Source: Desulfobacula toluolica Tol2 (GTDB taxonomy: Bacteria > Desulfobacterota > Desulfobacteria > Desulfobacterales > Desulfobacteraceae). From it: DNA of 64,000 bases. Every line of letters starts with the position of its first letter. Within the stretch, counting starts at the first letter, position 1. A model generated the notes under the pieces. That model saw nothing but the letters and a program-made list of their open reading frames with translations, was not told the origin of the DNA and did no database searches. The DNA is taken from assembly GCF_000307105.1 (NCBI RefSeq), contig NC_018645.1:469001-533000 (forward strand), read 5' to 3'. The position numbers and the translations under genes were made by a program. Positions 61,307 through 64,000 of this stretch are shown one piece after another.

Positions 61307-61602
61307 TATCAAACTCCTTAGTTGAAATTCAGGAATAAAAAAAAGAAAAGCAATTAATTACCAGTATTGCATTCGGTAAAATATTACGGACTATGATATT
61401 AAAAACAGACAGGTTCAAAATTTTTGAGATAAAAGTTTGAAGTGCTGTGTAATCATTAGCTTATTTATAGCATTTTTAATTTAACCTTGCAACCAAGGCA
61501 CAGGGATTAATTTCCTGCCGTTAAAAAAGAACAATTAATTATTTTTTATGCTATTTTCTGCTTGACACAATTTTTTATTATTGATATAAATCTCCTGTTT
61601 TT
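61307..61602. other. Intergenic region with tRNA promoter
   Basis: About 296 bp with no gene. A clear sigma70 promoter TTGACA (61562-61567)-17 bp-TATAAA (61585-61590) lies 12 bp before tRNA-Val on the plus strand. Confidence 0.6.
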
Positions 61603-61678
61603 GGGCGATTAACTCAGTTGGGAGAGTGCAACCCTTACAAGGTTGAAGTCGCAGGTTCAAGCCCTGCATCGCCCACCA
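61603..61678 (+). tRNA. tRNA-Val (UAC)
   Basis: 76 nt with encoded CCA. Acceptor GGGCGAT/ATCGCCC, anticodon stem CAACC/GGTTG with loop CTTACAA (anticodon TAC), T-arm GCAGGTTCAAGCCCTGC. It is cotranscribed with tRNA-Asp. Confidence 0.97.
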
Positions 61679-61692
61679 AAAATACAGGTTAC

Positions 61693-61770
61693 GGGGGTGT
61701 AGTTCAGTTTGGTTAGAACGCTTGCCTGTCACGCAAGAGGTCGCGAGTTCGAGTCTCGTCACTCCCGCCA
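61693..61770 (+). tRNA. tRNA-Asp (GUC)
   Basis: 78 nt with encoded CCA. Acceptor GGGGGTG/CACTCCC with one G-U pair, anticodon stem CTTGC/GCAAG with loop CTGTCAC (anticodon GTC), T-loop GTTCGAGTC. Confidence 0.97.
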
Positions 61771-61778
61771 CAATATAA

Positions 61779-61814
61779 AAGGTGATTTTAGATTTAACTA
61801 AAATCACCTTTTTT
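61779..61814 (+). terminator. Terminator of the tRNA operon
   Basis: AAGGTGATTTTAG and CTAAAATCACCTT form a perfect 13-bp stem with a six-base loop, followed by Ts. The arm is also AT-symmetric, so it can end leuB on the minus strand too (convergent). Confidence 0.85.
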
Positions 61815-61842
61815 ATTTGGAAGCTACGGCCAGCTATCTCTC

Positions 61843-63217
<1,375 letters not shown>

Positions 63218-63418
63218 TTAAACTTTTATAACTTTTTTAGCTGACAGGCCTTTGTCATTTTCCTCAATTTCAAATTGTACAAGCTCTCCTTCTGAAAGTG
63301 TTTTGAAACCAGACATCTCAATGGCTGAAAAATGGACAAACACATCATCGCCGGTTTCCTGCTCAATAAAACCAAAGCCTTTTTTTGAATTAAACCATTT
63401 GATTGTTCCTTCCACCAA
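63218..63418 (-). CDS. Cold-shock domain protein (CspA family)
   Basis: 66 residues with a TTG start behind AAGGAGG. RNP1 KGFGFIEQ and RNP2 DVFVHFSAI bind single-stranded nucleic acid. It acts as an RNA chaperone. It has its own long leader upstream (63419-63560), as is usual for csp genes, in which no further gene is seen. Confidence 0.96.
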   Translation of the reverse strand: MVEGTIKWFNSKKGFGFIEQETGDDVFVHFSAIEMSGFKTLSEGELVQFEIEENDKGLSAKKVIKV

Positions 63419-63560
63419 AATTTTTCCTCCTTACTTAGTATTAAGACAATATACTTATGAAAAATTTGCTCTGGCAACCACCATTAAGCAGAGCAATCCT
63501 TTTATATCTGAGGCGATCGTAATTATGCCTTATTATCTCATTTAAAAAAATGCAAGAAAA

Positions 63561-63597
63561 AAAAAGGGGGATGATAAAAAAATCATCCCCCCTTTTT
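63561..63597 (-). terminator. Terminator after qmoC
   Basis: AAAAGGGGGATGAT and ATCATCCCCCCTTTT pair around a six-base A-rich loop with T and A runs at both sides; it can act on both strands. Confidence 0.8.
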
Positions 63598-63617
63598 CTA
63601 AGTTTGAATTATTTCAG

Positions 63618-64000
63618 CTATTTTCTGTTTCCATACTCCGCATAAGCCATTGCAGTAGTCCTGTATACAAGATGGGCCATTTTTGAAAAGGGCAGAAATG
63701 CGAACAATTCAAAAATTGCAATCAGATGCAGGTAGTATAAGAAATACGAAATATATTCAAGATGGGCCAAACGGGCCATCTCAGTTAACATTCCGGTAAG
63801 ACCAAGGGCAAAAACAACACCAAGAATAAACCAGTCTTTATAAGAAGTGATCTGGTCGTCTTTTTTATCCAGCCGGTTTTTAATCATTATGCCACTGCCG
63901 ATAACCAAAGATACACCGGCAATATTTGCCAGCCATTTTATGGGGTTCAGCTGGGAATAAGGGCCGGGTAATCCGCCAATATACAACATGATACCGCAGA
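63618..64000 (-). CDS. qmoC: QmoC C-terminal membrane part, 5'-truncated by the window edge
   Basis: 127 residues are visible, and the frame is open through the right edge. Hydrophobic helices with a haem-type His (LEYISYFLYYLHLIAIFELF) and the C-terminal FSKMAHLVYRTTAMAYAEYG match the haem-b membrane domain of QmoC, part of the quinone-interacting complex that feeds electrons to APS reductase. HdrE- or DsrM-like proteins are alternatives, but this end motif is typical of QmoC. A strong terminator follows, so it is the last gene of its operon. It supports a sulfate-reducing host. Confidence 0.8.
   Translation of the reverse strand, partial: CGIMLYIGGLPGPYSQLNPIKWLANIAGVSLVIGSGIMIKNRLDKKDDQITSYKDWFILGVVFALGLTGMLTEMARLAHLEYISYFLYYLHLIAIFELFAFLPFSKMAHLVYRTTAMAYAEYGNRK

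Noticed and set aside
61535-61807. 90-codon minus-strand frame across the two tRNA genes
   Set aside because: It is antisense to tRNA sequence and matches the typical spurious proteins predicted over tRNAs.

Overview
The window most likely comes from a sulfate-reducing deltaproteobacterium (Desulfobacterota, Desulfobacteraceae-like, close to Desulfobacula or Desulfotignum). This is inferred from the C-terminal part of QmoC at the right edge, a tungsten aldehyde:ferredoxin oxidoreductase, many poly-ferredoxin subunits, MetV/MetF, cytosolic molybdopterin/flavin oxidoreductases, and several two-component systems of the PAS-kinase and two-CW type. No rRNA is present, so the assignment rests on gene content alone.

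Layout. (1) 1-3.9 kb, minus: two small membrane proteins, a membrane PAS histidine kinase and a sigma54-type response regulator that runs off the left edge, all with overlapping stop/start codons. (2) 4.1-12.3 kb, minus: a redox operon with a cytosolic molybdopterin oxidoreductase, a 4Fe-4S electron-transfer subunit, an NfnB/GltD-type FAD oxidoreductase, a small protein, a CBS protein, a HoxU-like 2Fe-2S/4Fe-4S protein, an untracked 30-residue membrane peptide and a TauE/SafE exporter with a large extra domain. (3) 12.8-22 kb: an M48 lipoprotein protease, a gamma-glutamyltransferase remnant, an OmpR/histidine-kinase pair and, divergently, a tripartite RND efflux operon. (4) 22-26.6 kb: small hypothetical genes, a MEKHLA protein, decayed gene pieces and an intact IS4-type element. 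(5) 26.5-32 kb: a defence-like island (Vsr remnant, C5 methyltransferase, DUF262 protein, DUF3696-type ATPase, unknown protein), then a HigB/HigA-type toxin-antitoxin pair. (6) 33-40 kb: a PEP-synthase-like phosphotransferase without a recognisable PEP barrel, a phosphatase-YkgJ fusion, and a PhnD-like lipoprotein with a two-CW kinase and receiver. (7) 40-53 kb: two tandem IclR regulators, an AOR operon, and a divergent operon with an AOR-like protein lacking its catalytic core, two ferredoxins, MetV, an EutA-like reactivase, MetF, a J-domain protein, a radical-SAM-like protein and a small membrane protein. (8) 53-64 kb: an XRE/IS66 scar, tRNA-Pro, an amidase, the tig-clpP-clpX-lon protease cluster, rho, tRNA-Val and tRNA-Asp, leuB, a cold-shock protein and qmoC.

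The strongest candidate for an undescribed system is the IclR/AOR/MetVF/EutA region at 40-53 kb. It joins an aldehyde oxidoreductase and ferredoxins to folate one-carbon chemistry and an ASKHA reactivase, without EutBC or any visible corrinoid protein. Five copies of an 18-bp motif, all in the same orientation relative to the following gene, lie in front of both IclR genes and in the divergent AOR promoter region, which suggests one regulon. The second candidate is the methyltransferase/DUF262/ATPase island, whose Vsr gene was truncated at an IS end.
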